Source of the DNA: Armigeres subalbatus
Lineage: Eukaryota; Arthropoda; Insecta; Diptera; Culicidae
Length of the DNA: 64,000 bases
Assembly (NCBI RefSeq): GCF_024139115.2
Contig: NC_085140.1
Coordinates: 337,281,099-337,345,098, forward strand
Direction: 5' to 3'
Below are positions 21,861 to 34,212 of the stretch, in pieces (the first letter of the stretch is position 1; every line of letters begins with the position of its first letter). Under the pieces are notes generated by a model. That model was not told where the DNA came from, ran no database searches, and saw only the letters and a list, made by a program, of their open reading frames with translations. Position numbers and translations under genes: made by a program.

Positions 21861-22820
21861 TTTTTGTGATCCCATCGATTGAGGCAATTTTTATTCTTAT
21901 TTGTGCATACAAGCATATGCGAACAAAACTACGCACACCAAATCACAGTACATACATACAGACATACATTATCTCAATTTACCGATTGATATTCAGCCGT
22001 TAGCTTTCCAGGCTTTCTATCAAAAATTAGAATTGCGAGTGAACCCCTCGATGTCTCTGAAATAGTTCAATTCGGATCGAAATGTGTCCCACATTTCTTC
22101 GTCAGAACAGTTTAATAAAATCTTCTGTTTTAGAAATTCCACTATTTTTTAAATATCCCAAAATAATTCAATCACAGTTTTGCATGCTTTTTGTATATCT
22201 AAAAAATCCTTTTTTAAAAATGTCTAAACATTTCATTAATAAAAAAGAACAAACAAAATACTTTCCTTGAATTTTATTTTTTGGTAGGTAGAGCCCCAAC
22301 ATCCCCTAAAATAGTCTAAATGTTACTTTAAAACTTTATATCCCATTTATATGGTGTCCAGATAAGATAATCTAGTGAAAAAAAGTGTTGAAATTAATTT
22401 TGACCAAATTTTATCTTTTTCCAGACCATTGTGCGATTATTACGCTTACTGATTGCAGAACTTACTAATTAGATAATGTCGCAGCTGTCGAAGTCAATAG
22501 TATTGAAAAAGGTTTAAAGTTGATTTTGATGATCAATTTGTTGTAGCCCAGAGGTTTCTTTTCAATTCGATAAAGTCCAAATTATCTGACGAAATCTTTG
22601 GAACTAACCAAAACGAAATGAAATACCAAAAGCAAATTTCGGTTGTGCCACATATCGAGCAATTAGAACGCCTCTTAAGGCCCAATCAAAAACTTATGCA
22701 CGCACACACTTTGAACATTTATGGTAGCATATATTTCTGTGATAATAAATAATTTTGCTATAAAAGATCTTTTTGTCAAAAAGAGGAGTTTTGAACTGAA
22801 AGGAGGATGGGAGAACATTA
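21861..22820. other. Unassigned AT-rich sequence
   Basis: No domain or repeat boundary is recognised. CATACATACAGACATACAT near 21950-21968 is a small CATA-type microsatellite. Confidence 0.3.
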
Positions 22821-22989
22821 CACCCGATTCTGTTTTTACACGGATTTTTTTTACACGGCCGTGTAAGTTGCTCCATTTCGCAAGATTCGTCGAGAAATCG
22901 CAAACCTTTTTTTACACGGATTTTCAAATTTTGAACCGAAATTTTTTTTTACACGGAACGCATCCCCCGTGTAAAAAAAGAATCGGGTG
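22821..22989. mobile_element. MITE, ACACGG family, copy 2
   Basis: Ends CACCCGATTCTGTTTTTACA and TGTAAAAAAAGAATCGGGTG are inverted repeats flanked by TA (22819-22820 and 22990-22991). Internal TTTTTTTACACGG repeats give it several nested hairpins. Confidence 0.85.
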
Positions 22990-22991
22990 TA

Positions 22992-24576
22992 TACGAAAAA
23001 GGAGGACATGTCCTCCCAAAGGATACCATCAGGTAAGCCCAGTACATACGCATTGGTTCTGAATTCCGCCTTTCACTAAACCAATCCAAGGATCATTATT
23101 TTAATAAGGTGATTGGCCCCCTTGTAGTATTTTGTAACTCATCAACACGGCAGTGCATTGCAACACTTGCTCGCTCAGAACAAGAACTTACCGAACCCCA
23201 TTCATTACGAGCTCAGCTACCGCTGCATTAACCCAAGGTAGCCACTCAACCCCATTTGTAAGCGAAACCGCCATCATCCATGGGCTACCGGTGAACTAAA
23301 TCTTGGTCAACAACGACGACGGACGGCTGCCGCCGCCACGCCAACTGTTGTTGTTTCTGTTGTCGTCGTTCAAGCAACCAGCAATTCATTTTCCTCCGAA
23401 GCAAATGTAAACACTTAACTACGTCATTAAGTTGTTACACTTGATATGCCGTTGTTGTTGGCCCAGAGATCGCCGTTGGCTACCCTTCCTCCCTGCAACG
23501 CTAAATAGCCGAAGTGCGGAGTCTGTCTGATGTGCCCAGTCCGTGAGTGTGGGAGGGCTCTTACTTTTACCCGCGCTACTACATACGGTCTCACATGTTC
23601 CACTTGTACTACATTTTATGCGAACTGTTTGCCGACAACGACTAAACTGAAAAATGTTATCTTAGCCGTTCACCGCCCTGTGAGATCCGAAAACGACCCT
23701 GTGAGATTTCTGCTGGATGATGGCGCTTCTCCGCCTCAAGAGAACAATCACAGTGCAAGTGTCTTAGCCCGTTTACGGTTGTTGAAACCGAAAGCAAGAG
23801 GGGTGCGTTCTCAGACTTGGTAATGGGAGTTGCTTCGTTTCAAGTTTTCGGACCCTCCATCTGGGTGGGCGAAAGTTCATAAATCGCGCTGAAAATTTTA
23901 CGAGAATACACAGATGGGTAAAAGAATGTATGTCATGCGACGCTGGTCGATTCTTGAGAGTGGCACACTGCCGTAAAATTTATGCTTTTGAAGCAAGAGG
24001 GTAATCAACGTCGGACTGTTGAAGTAATGGCGCCCTGCAGCACGTTCCGTAAGTATGTAAATATGGTGCACTCCTGGTAAATGGGTTTTACTTGCTTGAC
24101 TGAGAGACTCAGGGATCAGCAGATTTATCCATGTAGTCAAAAGTTGAATTACTTAACAAATTAATTTCAAAGGCCAACAGCTAGTTTATAATTGAACAAT
24201 TTTATTTTTCGTAACATATTTTCGTTCAATTCCATGTGTAAAATTTTTGCGAACAAATTTGTTTTATTAGGAAGACTATTCCATTAAGAGATGCCCTTCT
24301 TTATATAATGATATTTCATTGGTTTTTGAAAATCACAATAATGGGTGGAATTGAAATCTAATCTGCTCCATGAACGAACTGCATCGAACAAATTGGAAAT
24401 CGACTTCCGCACGTCATTCCAGTTCAAACTAAAAATTGCATTTCGGTAACAGTTGGCGCCCAGCTGCCCATCACTGGAAAAACTCACGTCAACTTCGATT
24501 TCGCATTCTTTCGTCACCTTTCCCCATGTATAGAAGCTATTGCCCACGTGCTTCTTCCCGGGGATTGGAAAGGCGG
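22992..24576. other. Unassigned, partly GC-richer sequence
   Basis: The block at about 23130-23830 is GC-richer than its surroundings and has a 97-codon open frame (23530-23823) with several Cys residues but no recognised finger pattern. A minus-strand frame at 24284-24625 contains WGKVTKECEIEVD followed by a GTGAGT donor-like site. Neither is identified; they might be host exons. Confidence 0.3.
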
Positions 24577-24578
24577 TA

Positions 24579-25244
24579 CCGTGCGGGACCGAAATCCGTA
24601 CAGCACCGAAATCCGTCCACCTCATGAGATATCAATAAATTAAAGGAGGTTAAAAATAAATAATGTAGGAATAATTAATCTTATCCTGTTCAGATACTTG
24701 ACAGTAAGCTTTTAGGGCATATAATTGGGAAGAAGGCTTTAAAATTAAACCAACAAAAATCAAAAACAAATCTCCACCCACCAAACGCGGAGTTTGTGCC
24801 GCCATTTTGTTTTCGGGTAGAGCATAATTGCACCAAAAGTAACTGTGTTTTAATTGCTAATTGCAAATCATTACATAAGATAAGCGGAATACAAATCGAA
24901 GGGATCGCTTCTCAAGGTGCGTATCGAACTATTTACAGTGGTAGTTTAGTCAATAAGACTGTTTCAATTTAAATATTTAGTTAAGAAATAGCTGTACGGA
25001 TTTTGATCCTTTGAATCGAGATCCGTCCACGGTGGACGGATTTCGAGTCAGGAGTAGTTGATTTAATTCATCATTCTATCATATTTTTCGTAGTTTTTAA
25101 TGAGTAAATGTGAAACACTTCAAAAGTAGAAGCCTTCATGCGCCTGTGTCAATGACAAACGTTTTATTTACATTCGATTCCTACTTTCTAATGACTTTTA
25201 CATATACTAAGGTGCTTAAGTGTACGGATTTCGATGCCCCACGG
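24579..25244. mobile_element. MITE-like element with CCGTGSGG ends
   Basis: The left end CCGTGCGGGACCGAAATCCG and the right end CGGATTTCGATGCCCCACGG are inverted repeats of about 25 bp flanked by TA (24577-24578 and 25245-25246). A second, perfect 15-bp inverted pair lies inside (24607-24621 CGAAATCCGTCCACC and 25031-25045). At 25021-25041 ATCCGTCCAC/GTGGACGGAT forms a tight hairpin. No coding frame of its own. Confidence 0.75.
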
Positions 25245-25246
25245 TA

Positions 25247-26860
25247 CTGGAAGCAGGTATCATCATTGGGACGCTCGGAACGTGACAAGTCGAATCTCGA
25301 ACGTAGCGTTATGGATTCCAGATTGTGCTCCCTGCAGCCAGATGACTACGCAAAAGGGGCTTCAGCGAGTTCTCCGTTTGGCTTTCTTCCGCTTCCTCTG
25401 GCAACAACAATGCCACTCGAACGAGTAGTTTTATTTTATCGTTGGCAATGGAAGGTAGATGGGATTTTTCGAAATTGCTTTTTTGTACAGCAGTTGAAAG
25501 CATTTTTTAAATAACAAAAATTAAAGCTACTTATAATTTAAAATTGTTTTGCATAATCAACCCGAAATTTGAATTTCTATTGAGGTAATACTTTGCAGTC
25601 CAATGTAGTTTTATGTCCTAAAACATAACGTGACTGTATGGTTAGGGAAAACGTTATATTGTTCCTTTAAAAAAAATTAAATGTCAATTTGATCGCTACT
25701 TTAATTTCGATGAAAACTGTTATGAAAACAGCCCGTTTCAAACCCAAAACCGGAAAAGGTGGATTCGTCCGGAAGATTTTTCCTGTTCCTTTGTGGCGCC
25801 AACTTCCGACACGAGGAGTGAGCAAGTGGTACTCACAAACCGATTATCGGTCGTTTCCATTCCCGGCAAATCTCGTTCCTTGCAAGCTCTCTGCCTACGT
25901 CTGTGCGAAATTGTTCGTTCGGTTCGGATTCAATCCAATCCAATTCGCGCACGTTATGAATAAATTCTGACATTTTATTGTCCCTACTGACACTACTATC
26001 GGAACTACTCGTTTGAGGTGTGAAGATGGGTCAGATGGCGTTGGCTGGATTCCTTAACTAGCCGATCACGTGCAAATATGTAATGATTGGGGTTCAATAT
26101 CAGTGCAGAAAAGTAAGCCCCACGCGCTTCGGTATGTGCGTTTGTGCTGCCGACGGTTATGTGTAAATGAGGATTTGGAAGTGTTTGCGGGATGTAACCA
26201 AAATTGGGTCTACCTTTCGGAGAAGACGAGCTTAACCGTTTTCTTTTTCATAAATTGCTTCTCGTTTGCTGTTTTTTTTCTATGGTAATATTATGCTATG
26301 GTAAAATCTCGGTTCACCACTAATAATGTTCTTGTTGGTGAATAAATTCGGCAAATTTGATGCCGAAGAGCTGACCGAAAACATTATCATTAGGTAAATA
26401 TCGGTATACTACACTGATTTAGATAGGTCCTATTTTTCTTCTCACGTTAGTAAATTCATTTCATCTTGAAAGAGATAAATTACCACCAATTTCGATAGTG
26501 CTTTTTGCACAAGTCTACGTAGACTTTTCCAAATTTACCAAAATATCATATGTAACTGAAAACATAGAAATCAACCACGTTTTAAGCAATTCAGCTATTC
26601 AAATCCATTTCAGTGTGTTAACATTACAATAAAATTCGAACTTTAAACATAACAAAACCAAACTGAATAAACATCAACATAACAAAAATCAAAACGAAAC
26701 CAAATTTAATCCACTACTCCTGAAACCAAATCTCAAAACCAACTTATTTAATTTCAGTTGAATTCGATTCCTCCTAGAGGTGTGCACCACTGCCGCCAAC
26801 ACTTTTTAAAATCTGTGAAGTATCTGACCTATAATTCTCCACGCCGGTTCAAATTGGTAG
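25247..26860. other. Unassigned sequence
   Basis: Open frames at 25110-25514 and 25689-25970 on the plus strand show no known domain. The sequence resumes across the MITE at 24577/25247, so this may be the same host segment as 23900-24576. Confidence 0.3.
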
Positions 26861-26869
26861 AAAACCGAA

Positions 26870-27950
26870 GAATTTTCAGAATTTCGGAAAATTTTGAGTT
26901 GAAATTTCTAGAAGTCTACATTCTTTCTTCAAGTCTACATTCCAATAAGTTTTTCGTGGAAATTTCGTAGAATTTCCCAATTGTGAACCTTTAAAGTTTC
27001 CCGGTAATTCTCCAAAGAACTCTCCGTGAAAATTTCGATGCTTTTTATCAAAATTCCATGAGTAATCATCCGTTGAAATCCCAAGAATTTACTTCTAAAT
27101 TCTACAAGTCCGGTTAATATTCTTGATAATTTTCGTGAAAATTTAGAATTATTTCTCGAGATAATTTAAAGTTTAAACGGACCTTCCAAAATGTATCCCG
27201 TGGAATTTTAGAATGGTATCCTTCGATATTTTTTAAATTTCTCTCGCGAATTTGGATCACTTTCCTGAGGAAATTATTAAAAAATCCCATTCCAAAGAAT
27301 TTTCCGAATAATTTTCGTTGGAAATTTTAATGAATCGTAAAACTTTCGAATAAATCTCCATAGAAATTACAAAGGCTTTCTTTCAAAAATTGCAAATATT
27401 TTTCCTTGTATACTCAACGAGTTTTGGGTGAGAAATTCAAAAAATTTCTCGTGTAAATTTCAGACAACTTCTTTGGAAATTCCAAAGATTTTCTATCAAT
27501 AATTCCGAAGAATTGGAATTAGAATTCGCGAAGAGACTGTCGTAAAATTTACGAAGAATTTCCCATCGACATTCCAAAGAATTTCTCTTATATGCCCAAA
27601 GAATTCCTCGCGAAAATTCCGAAGAATTTCCGAATTTAGGGAACAAAAACTCCCGGGGACTTCCCAGAAAAGTTCCAGTAGGAATTCTGAAGGGTTTCTC
27701 GCGGAAATTTCGGAGAATTCCCCTTACAAATTCCAAAGAATGTTTTTTGGAAATTCCAAAGACTTTTTCTTGGAAATTCCAAAATGCTTCCTGTGTAAAT
27801 TCCAAAGAATTTTCCGTTGAAGTACGACATAATTTCCCTTGGAAATTGTAAAGAATCACTTGTAGCTTCCAAAGAAGTTTCTGCTGAAAATCAAAAGGTA
27901 TTTTAGTAGAATCTGCAATAAAATCCATGTGGAAATCTTGATTTTTTTTT
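26870..27950. repeat. GAATTC-core degenerate array
   Basis: Units such as AAATTCCAAAGAATTTCTC, spaced roughly 27 bp apart, differ in flavour from the array in element A. Minus-strand frames with repeated N-F-Q-G/R-K tracts are artefacts of the period. Confidence 0.75.
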
Positions 27951-27961
27951 GTATTTTTATA

Positions 27962-28280
27962 GAACAGGAGATTCCCCAGTGCCGGACACCTCCCAATACC
28001 GGACAGTTCTTAAAATGATACTTGCAGAGGTCCTTCTACCATCTTGTGTAGTACAAAAAAGCTATTAAAAAACTCTTCACTTGCATGGAATATCAGATCC
28101 TTATGTTGTAAATTTTGTACAATATTTGAAAATGTACAAAAATCCCAAAAAAAAATCGTGTTTCGCCTTATTTTAGAAGGTTCGAATCAACAATATTAAA
28201 ATCAATCGAATGTATTCTGATTATGTGGAGAGAGTTTTTTGTTAAATGGCTTATGTGTCCTGCACTGGGGGATCTCCCCC
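27962..28280. mobile_element. TA-flanked MITE, CCCCAGTGC family
   Basis: The left end (AGATTCCCCAGTGCCGGACA at 27970-27989) and the right end (CCTGCACTGGGGGATCTCCC) are inverted repeats, with TA at 27960-27961 and 28281-28282. The extreme left end has diverged. Confidence 0.75.
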
Positions 28281-28540
28281 TACTTCAGAGAATTTTCCTG
28301 GTCAACATAGAAGAATTTCCTGGTGAAATCCATGATAGTTTTACGCCGTAGTTCAGACTATTACTTTAGCGAAGTTCATTAGATTTTTCTGGAGAAACTC
28401 AAGAGATTATTTTGGTAAAGTCTTGCAGAAGAAAATCTGGAAAATCTTTTTCAAAAATCAAACAAGTGACCTACGCATAAAGCTGATGTAAAAATTGTTA
28501 AAAAAAATAAACGAAAAAGTCTAAGTAGACTAACGTCAAG

Positions 28541-28687
28541 ACCAGAGTGTATGTAATTAAGAGTGGCGACATGTGCCGCCGTTGACAGGTCTCCTGCTCG
28601 TTTGGAACACGATTTTGTATGGGAATGACAGATGAATTTTGTTCCAATTCTGACAGCGTCGCCACTCTTAATTACAAACACTCTGGT
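28541..28687. mobile_element. 147-bp MITE with 30-bp inverted ends
   Basis: ACCAGAGTGTATGTAATTAA at 28541 is the inverted partner of the end at 28658-28687. Both flanks carry CAAG (28537-28540 and 28688-28691), a possible 4-bp duplication. The site lies inside a GTCTAAGTAGAC-like palindromic segment. Confidence 0.75.
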
Positions 28688-29049
28688 CAAGACTAACGTA
28701 GACTTTTTTCGAAACCCCTCCCCCTCTACGTGGTTTATTGACATTGGACAGCCGCAGAATAACGCATTAAGAAAACCGCATTAGATAAGTCGAAAGGGGT
28801 GAAAGTAGATGCTTCGCATTATTTTTATTAGTTCAAGTTTGTTTGCAATATTTTATGGACAACTGCTGTTTCTAAAAAATCATTTTTTGTTACTTTGAGA
28901 AAATTATTTCATAATAATTCTGGAATGCCTGATCGAGCATTTTTAATAGCAAACAATGCAATGAAAAACAAATGCAACCTGTTGCGATTTTTTTGTAACC
29001 TCGCTACAGTCTTCGGCTTGGCTTTTTTTGGTACACCCCTGATTACTAT

Positions 29050-30450
29050 TATCTATTCGCATCTTGTAGGTTGATCACCATTTGTCAAGTAAACAACCTA
29101 AGACGCGTATTTTCCCAGTCCAGCATAATTGAGTTAATAAAACCCACTACCTTTCCAGGATTTGCAGTCCAAATATCTCCTGGCTGCATTAAGCCACTAT
29201 TTAGAAGTTTAGATCTACCCTTGTACAATGCATCACAACTGCAAAGCAGATGCAGGTTTCACGTTCCATGTTATAGAAACTACAGATATCATTCTGATTC
29301 TGGCCCATATTTTTCAAATGATATCTGTTCGGGCAGTGTCCGAACCGGATATTAGGCCAGTAAAGGTGCAAAGCTCCAAGAGTTTTTTGGTTACTGAAAC
29401 ATTGGTAATTATAAATCTCTTTGATTGAGCACACTTTTCGACAATCAACCAGTTGGTCATCAACTTTTGTGATTCCCAGGATTTCAATTCCATTTTTATG
29501 GTACAGTATGATATACCGCAGGAAGGTTTTGGTCCAATAAACTGTGTATTTGAACCTCGTTTTGCAAGCTCGTCTGCCTTTTCATTACCTCCAATGCCAC
29601 AGTGTCCTGGAACCCAGTACAGATTTACGGAGTTCTCTTGGCACACCTTTCGCAATGAAAGAATGCGTTACCAGACAAGTTTTGACGTACATTTAAAGCT
29701 ACTCAATGCTTTGAGGGCCGCTTAACTGTCTGTGAAAATACAAATATTTGCATATTTATATTAAATTTTCCTCTCTACACAAATATTAGCACATTTCATT
29801 ATAGCAAAAATCTCCGCCTGGAACACCATGGGATAGTTTCCCATTGCCACTGAGATCGCTATTCCAGGGCCGAAGGTTCCTGCTCCCGTTTTTGTTCCAA
29901 TTTTTGAGTCATCAGTATAGAATTTTATGGAATCGTCCCGAACAGTGGAAGGAAGTCCCGTTATAGCAATGGACACCAACCTTTGCAGTTTTGTCAGCTT
30001 CTTCTGTGCAGTTCAGTAGCCTCTTTTGTTTTTAGCTACCATACAAGAGCAGCATATATAAGTTTTGGACGAATAATGGAAGTATAGATCCACTTTATCA
30101 TTTTTGGTCTTAAGCCCCATTTTCTTCCAAATTTTTTAGAGCATATCCAGGAGGCACTAATTGCCTACCTCTCCGATCGCACACTCACACTGGTATTATT
30201 TCTTCCGGACCTGCAGATTTATAAGGCTGGAGGATCTCACTGCATTCTCTACCCTGGCTTTCCATCACGTCCAATGATAAATGACTTGTTATTCTCTCTG
30301 CAGTATTGGACAAATTATTCGATCTCAGGAGGAGGCACCTCAGAAATATCACCCGGAAAGTAGGCCGAAACCACAGCGACCTCAGTTTTTCCATTGGTGA
30401 TTGGTACCTGAACCATGATCGCAACCATGTCCCGTTTTAAAAAATTGGTA
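29050..30450 (-). pseudogene. LINE relic with RNase H domain
   Basis: Minus strand. About 30060-30180 encodes a reverse transcriptase tail (KMIKWIYTSIIRPKLIY-like across a frame change). 29761-29979 reads IKFYTDDSKIGTKTGAGTF and QAEIFAIMKCA, the first catalytic Asp and the Glu of RNase H. 29314-29655 holds WVPGHCGIGGNEKADELAKR with the last acidic site. Upstream, AGPEEIIPV at about 30190 matches the linker before the reverse transcriptase. Frames are broken by stops, so it is inactive. An RNase H domain points to an I/LOA/R1-type clade. Confidence 0.8.
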
Positions 30451-30481
30451 ATGGGGTAATAATTTGAAGTTTATCGACTAA

Positions 30482-30664
30482 AGGCTCCCCCAAACCTAAG
30501 CGATTTCATCGCCGCGACGGCGACAACTAGTCGCCGCGGTTCTATCGTTGGGTCGCTGCAGGCAATACTCTATTTACGCTTCCATACCAACGGCGACAGA
30601 ATCGCTGTCGCCAAGCGATAGAATCGCGTCGCGACTGTCGTGTCGCGTGTGTTTGGGGGAACCT
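30482..30664. mobile_element. GC-rich MITE with CTCCCCCAAAC ends
   Basis: AGGCTCCCCCAAACC at the left is inverted at the right (GTGTTTGGGGGAACCT). TAA lies at 30479-30481 and 30665-30667, fitting a TWA duplication as in PIF/Harbinger MITEs. The interior is rich in GCGACGGCGAC and GTCGCGAC motifs. Confidence 0.8.
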
Positions 30665-30823
30665 TAAAACAGCAGTTCTCGGCGAACGTTGTGTTTCATC
30701 ATATTTTTTTAAATTTTCACACCGAAATGTTTCATCATAAGACATTCCACGCACTTCTACGCCAAGGGTCCAAAATTTTAAACTGAAAATGAGGGTACAA
30801 TATCTTTAGGACACAAAAATGTA

Positions 30824-30932
30824 GGGGGAAATACGGCTTTGGCAAGTTTTGTTCTATTATTGGCAGGGGGGTTTTTGTCGACCAAATTTTATGAAATTTT
30901 GCCACAATATTCTTTGATATGCAAAGAATGTT
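30824..30932. mobile_element. Palindromic MITE, left half (copy 3)
   Basis: GGGGGAAATACGGCTTTGGC through the ATTCTTTGATATGC hairpin matches 736-830 and pairs with 1-109. TA precedes it (30822-30823). It stops at 30932 where the LINE tail begins, and the right half is not found after that LINE piece. Confidence 0.75.
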
Positions 30933-31345
30933 TATTTATTTATTTATTTATTTATTTATTTCGTCAACCGACGTAGACTAGTACATATACAATATACATG
31001 TTTTTCTTTATTTTCTTAATGCTATAAAAACGGTATTATAGTGTATAAAAATAAAAATAGTTTGGTTAAGTAGTGTTTAATTTTGCGATTTAATGTAAAT
31101 TTAGATGTGTAGGTTTCGAATTGTGACAAAATATTTTTTTAGGTTCTGCCGAGACATTGTAAAGTCAATAGTTTCGCAGTGTTGATTCTAGATAGCCATC
31201 ATCTGATTGAGAGGTCCGAATTTTGCATAATTTGTACGGCAGTGATTAATTAAAAATGTATGTCGATGACGCAGTTGTCGAGATGGTATGTAGAAATTTA
31301 ATTTCGATAAAATGTTTGTTGAATCAATACGCTGCGAGCCTAGTC
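30933..31345 (-). pseudogene. LINE ORF2 C-terminus with TTTA-repeat tail
   Basis: Read on the minus strand, a frame from about 31320 includes NILSKLNFYIPSRQLRHRHT and NYAKFGPLNQMMAI, one stop, then FTMSRQNLKKYF. This matches the conserved C-terminal tail of CR1/I-like LINEs. The 3' end is a (TAAA)n tail at 30933-30960 (plus strand TTTA repeats), abutting the half MITE. 5'-truncated. Confidence 0.75.
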
Positions 31346-31349
31346 ATTG

Positions 31350-31857
31350 TAATTTCCGTTTTTACCCACAATTTAAGTTCACAGTCTCATTTCTGTTGAT
31401 TTATACGAGAATTACTTGGAATAAATCGAGATTCCAAACCATATACCAGAGCTAAAAAACGCACTTGCATTGCAAACGACGAAAAAGTTCATTTTAGCGA
31501 TGGTGTCGCGTTACGAAATGCAGCGCGTTTTATTTACTATATTTAAAGCAAGAAATCTTAAAGTGAATATTCTATCAGAAAGGAAATTTGAGGATTGCTA
31601 TAAACCTGTTTAATCATATGCCCCCGAAGCTAATTTTTGAATGCAGGTGTCGTGCAGGTGTCATGGTGTCGCGTTACGCTGGAATGTGTCATAAAACAGC
31701 TTAAAGTTCTATATGTCTATGCCATTTAGTTTTCCCTTTATTGGACCATGGCTCTTGAATTATTGCCACGCCAAATTTCTCCTCTTTGAAAAAAAAAACG
31801 AGTAACGGCCTAAGCAACTTTTGCATGATGGAGATTTACCTGTAGGAATTTTAAAGG
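31350..31857. other. Unassigned sequence
   Basis: ATGGTGTCGCGTTACG occurs at about 31500 and 31663 in direct orientation. Nothing else is recognised. Confidence 0.3.
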
Positions 31858-31859
31858 TA

Positions 31860-33080
31860 GGGGAGGATGTTCGGTTGTGGGCATCCCTACGTATCTTTTG
31901 ACAGATAACAAATGCTGTCATTCTGACAACCGTTATTAGTTTGCTATTGTAACATAATGTTTTGTGCTCAATATCAAACCAGATGGGGATCTCTACTTTG
32001 AACTAGGGACAAATCTTTTTTTTTTTTACAAAAAAAAACAACAAGACAGTATTTTTGGCCTTTTTAAAGTGTCATAAATTGAAGTGATTTAATTCAAAAA
32101 GTGAGCTCCAATGAATATTTATACGGTAAATTTAATCTATTTTGAGGCTCAATGACAATTGCCATTAAAGTTTTAGCGCGAAATTGTTTTCTTCACTTTT
32201 CAAAATGGCTGCAAATTCGGTTGTGGGCTCCTTTATTGGTTCGGTTATGGGCACCCTTATTTTATTGACAAATAATTCAATATCGTTTTAGTTGTCATCT
32301 AACTTATTTTAAATGACGTTTTTATGCAGTTTTTGTAATTATTGAGACATAATTGATTGAAATAATGAGTTTAATTCATGATTTTGTTCTTTGGGTATGT
32401 CTAGTTATTATATCCACACTTTTTGGAATAAATCGTTGACTGATTTGCTTGCAACAAGTTGCATTCGACAGGGAATCCTGTCCCATTGTTTCCTATTGAA
32501 AATTGGTCAGATCAGACTATGGGATCAAAATTTATGGCCAAAATATTAATTTTTGTAATGAACGAGAAAGGCACTATTACCGCTAAGGTGATTAATCAAG
32601 ATTTTTTTGACTGTTATGTATATCAATAGAACGTAAATCAATGAAAAATTGAAGCCCATTTACCTAAAGTACTATTTTAGACTTTTATTATGTGATTTTT
32701 TCAATATCCTTCCTAATGCACCGATGGAGGCATCATCACTGCTAGATGGATTGATCTGATTTATTAGTGCCTCCTGGCTATTAGAATGAATCAATTATTC
32801 ATTTTCTTTAAATCTGGGTGGTTTCTATTAATGCTTCTTTATTTTTAGCTGAGTTTTCAAGGGTGCCCACAACCGAACCACAAAAATCAAATGTCTAAAA
32901 AAGTCAAATTTGCAAAATTGTCAATATTTTTTCAAACCGTTGAAATCAAACAATTTTTTTCGCTAGTAATAAGGCTATTAGTGTAGCTTTCCATTGGTAT
33001 ACAAATGTCGGCATAAGATCAACTAGGGCCAAAGTTATGGATCAAAGACAAAAGGGTGCTCACAACCGAACCTCTTCCCC
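31860..33080. mobile_element. TA-flanked element with nested terminal repeats
   Basis: The outer ends GGGGAGGATGTTCGGTTGTG and CACAACCGAACCTCTTCCCC are inverted repeats flanked by TA (31858-31859 and 33081-33082). Internal versions of the same motif occur at 32217-32232, 32240-32259 and, inverted, 32861-32880, suggesting one copy inserted in another or an internal duplication. It contains the TG-family repeat at 32440-32608 and no transposase. Confidence 0.75.
32440..32608 (+). repeat. TG-microsatellite family, copy 2 (no TG tract)
   Basis: Starts with GCAACAAGTTGCATTCGACA and ends at CGCTAAGGTGATTAATCAAG, the same block order as 43025-43216. It lies inside the TA-flanked element. Confidence 0.65.
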
Positions 33081-33082
33081 TA

Positions 33083-33957
33083 TCATTTCTACTACATTTG
33101 ATACTAGTGAGAAAAAAGAAACAGAAACTTGTAATAAATTAATTAATGTAATCATTCAATTTAAACATTTAAGTCATTTCCAATAATACGAACTTCAATT
33201 TTTTTTATTACGTATTCAGATTCGTCATTTTAGTTTTCGGCTTGGTTAAGTACATGGAAGTGAAAACGAACGGTCGAAGGCATTCATATTCGCATATATG
33301 AAACCCCAGATATTGTTTTTAGACTACATCTATTACAACCGGAATTTCAGGACTGTAGTGTCCTCAGACATATTAACCATGAAATTAGTACCAACGATGG
33401 AATCAAAATCTTTCATAGCAGATACGACTGCTACAACTGAGTTTTGAGCTAGAGGTTCCATATGATCACGTACGATGTACGATATGTTTACCGTTTCTAT
33501 AAGTATTGAAACCACCAAGGGGTATCATGACAGTCTAAGTTAGACTGTCTAGCCAATAAATGAGGATTGCGTACCTTGAGCTGAACAAAGCTGGTAACAC
33601 ATTCAATCGATAATATAATTGGTTTCAGTATTGCACGAAAGTGGGTGTTACTAAGACTAACATTTATATGTAAGAGTAAAGTAATTCACGTATGATTAAT
33701 TTCATAAAATTTCACTTCAAACACTTTCCCCCATACTTATCCAAAAATGAATTAAATATTATAGCTAAAACATGTTGCTAATAAAATCTCAGTTCAGTTC
33801 TTCTGCAACAATTTGATGAGATTTTGCAAGATCGTCAACAGATGGCACTTCAGTAAAAATTTATTTTAGTTGTGAAATTATCAAAAAATAAAAATCAAAT
33901 TCAAATCGACACGTTAAGCTCTGGTGCACTACTGAAAACATGCAGCACAATAGGAGT
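33083..33957. other. Unassigned sequence
   Basis: No known domain or repeat boundary. A small minus-strand frame at 33333-33518 has no match I recognise. Confidence 0.3.
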
Positions 33958-34212
33958 AAACCCATGGAGCTATTCCAACTCATAAAAATAGTGGGGGCAT
34001 CAAAGATCTTCTAGTTGATCGATCTGAATATAAGGATCTGAGCTCAAGGACAGTTTGGAGTGTCGTAGATGTCGAACGAATTATGTAATGTGTCTATAAT
34101 GGTGTAACGAAGTCCCGTGGAGCTATTCCAACTCATAAAACTAGTGGGGATATCGTAGATCTTCTTGTTGGTCGATTTGAATATTGTGATCTGAATTCAA
34201 GGACTGTTTGGT
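33958..34212 (+). repeat. Tandem duplication, about 152-bp period
   Basis: GGAGCTATTCCAACTCATAA occurs at about 33966 and 34118, each followed by AGATCTTC and a GAATAT..ATCTGA block to CAAGGACnGTTTGG. The two units are clearly homologous with scattered substitutions. Confidence 0.7.

Noticed and set aside
23530..23823. Cys-containing small protein
   Set aside because: Cys spacing fits no finger or knuckle pattern and there is no supporting context.
24284..24625. Possible integrated viral gene or host exon
   Set aside because: No recognisable viral or cellular motif. A donor-like GTGAGT is too common to support an exon call.
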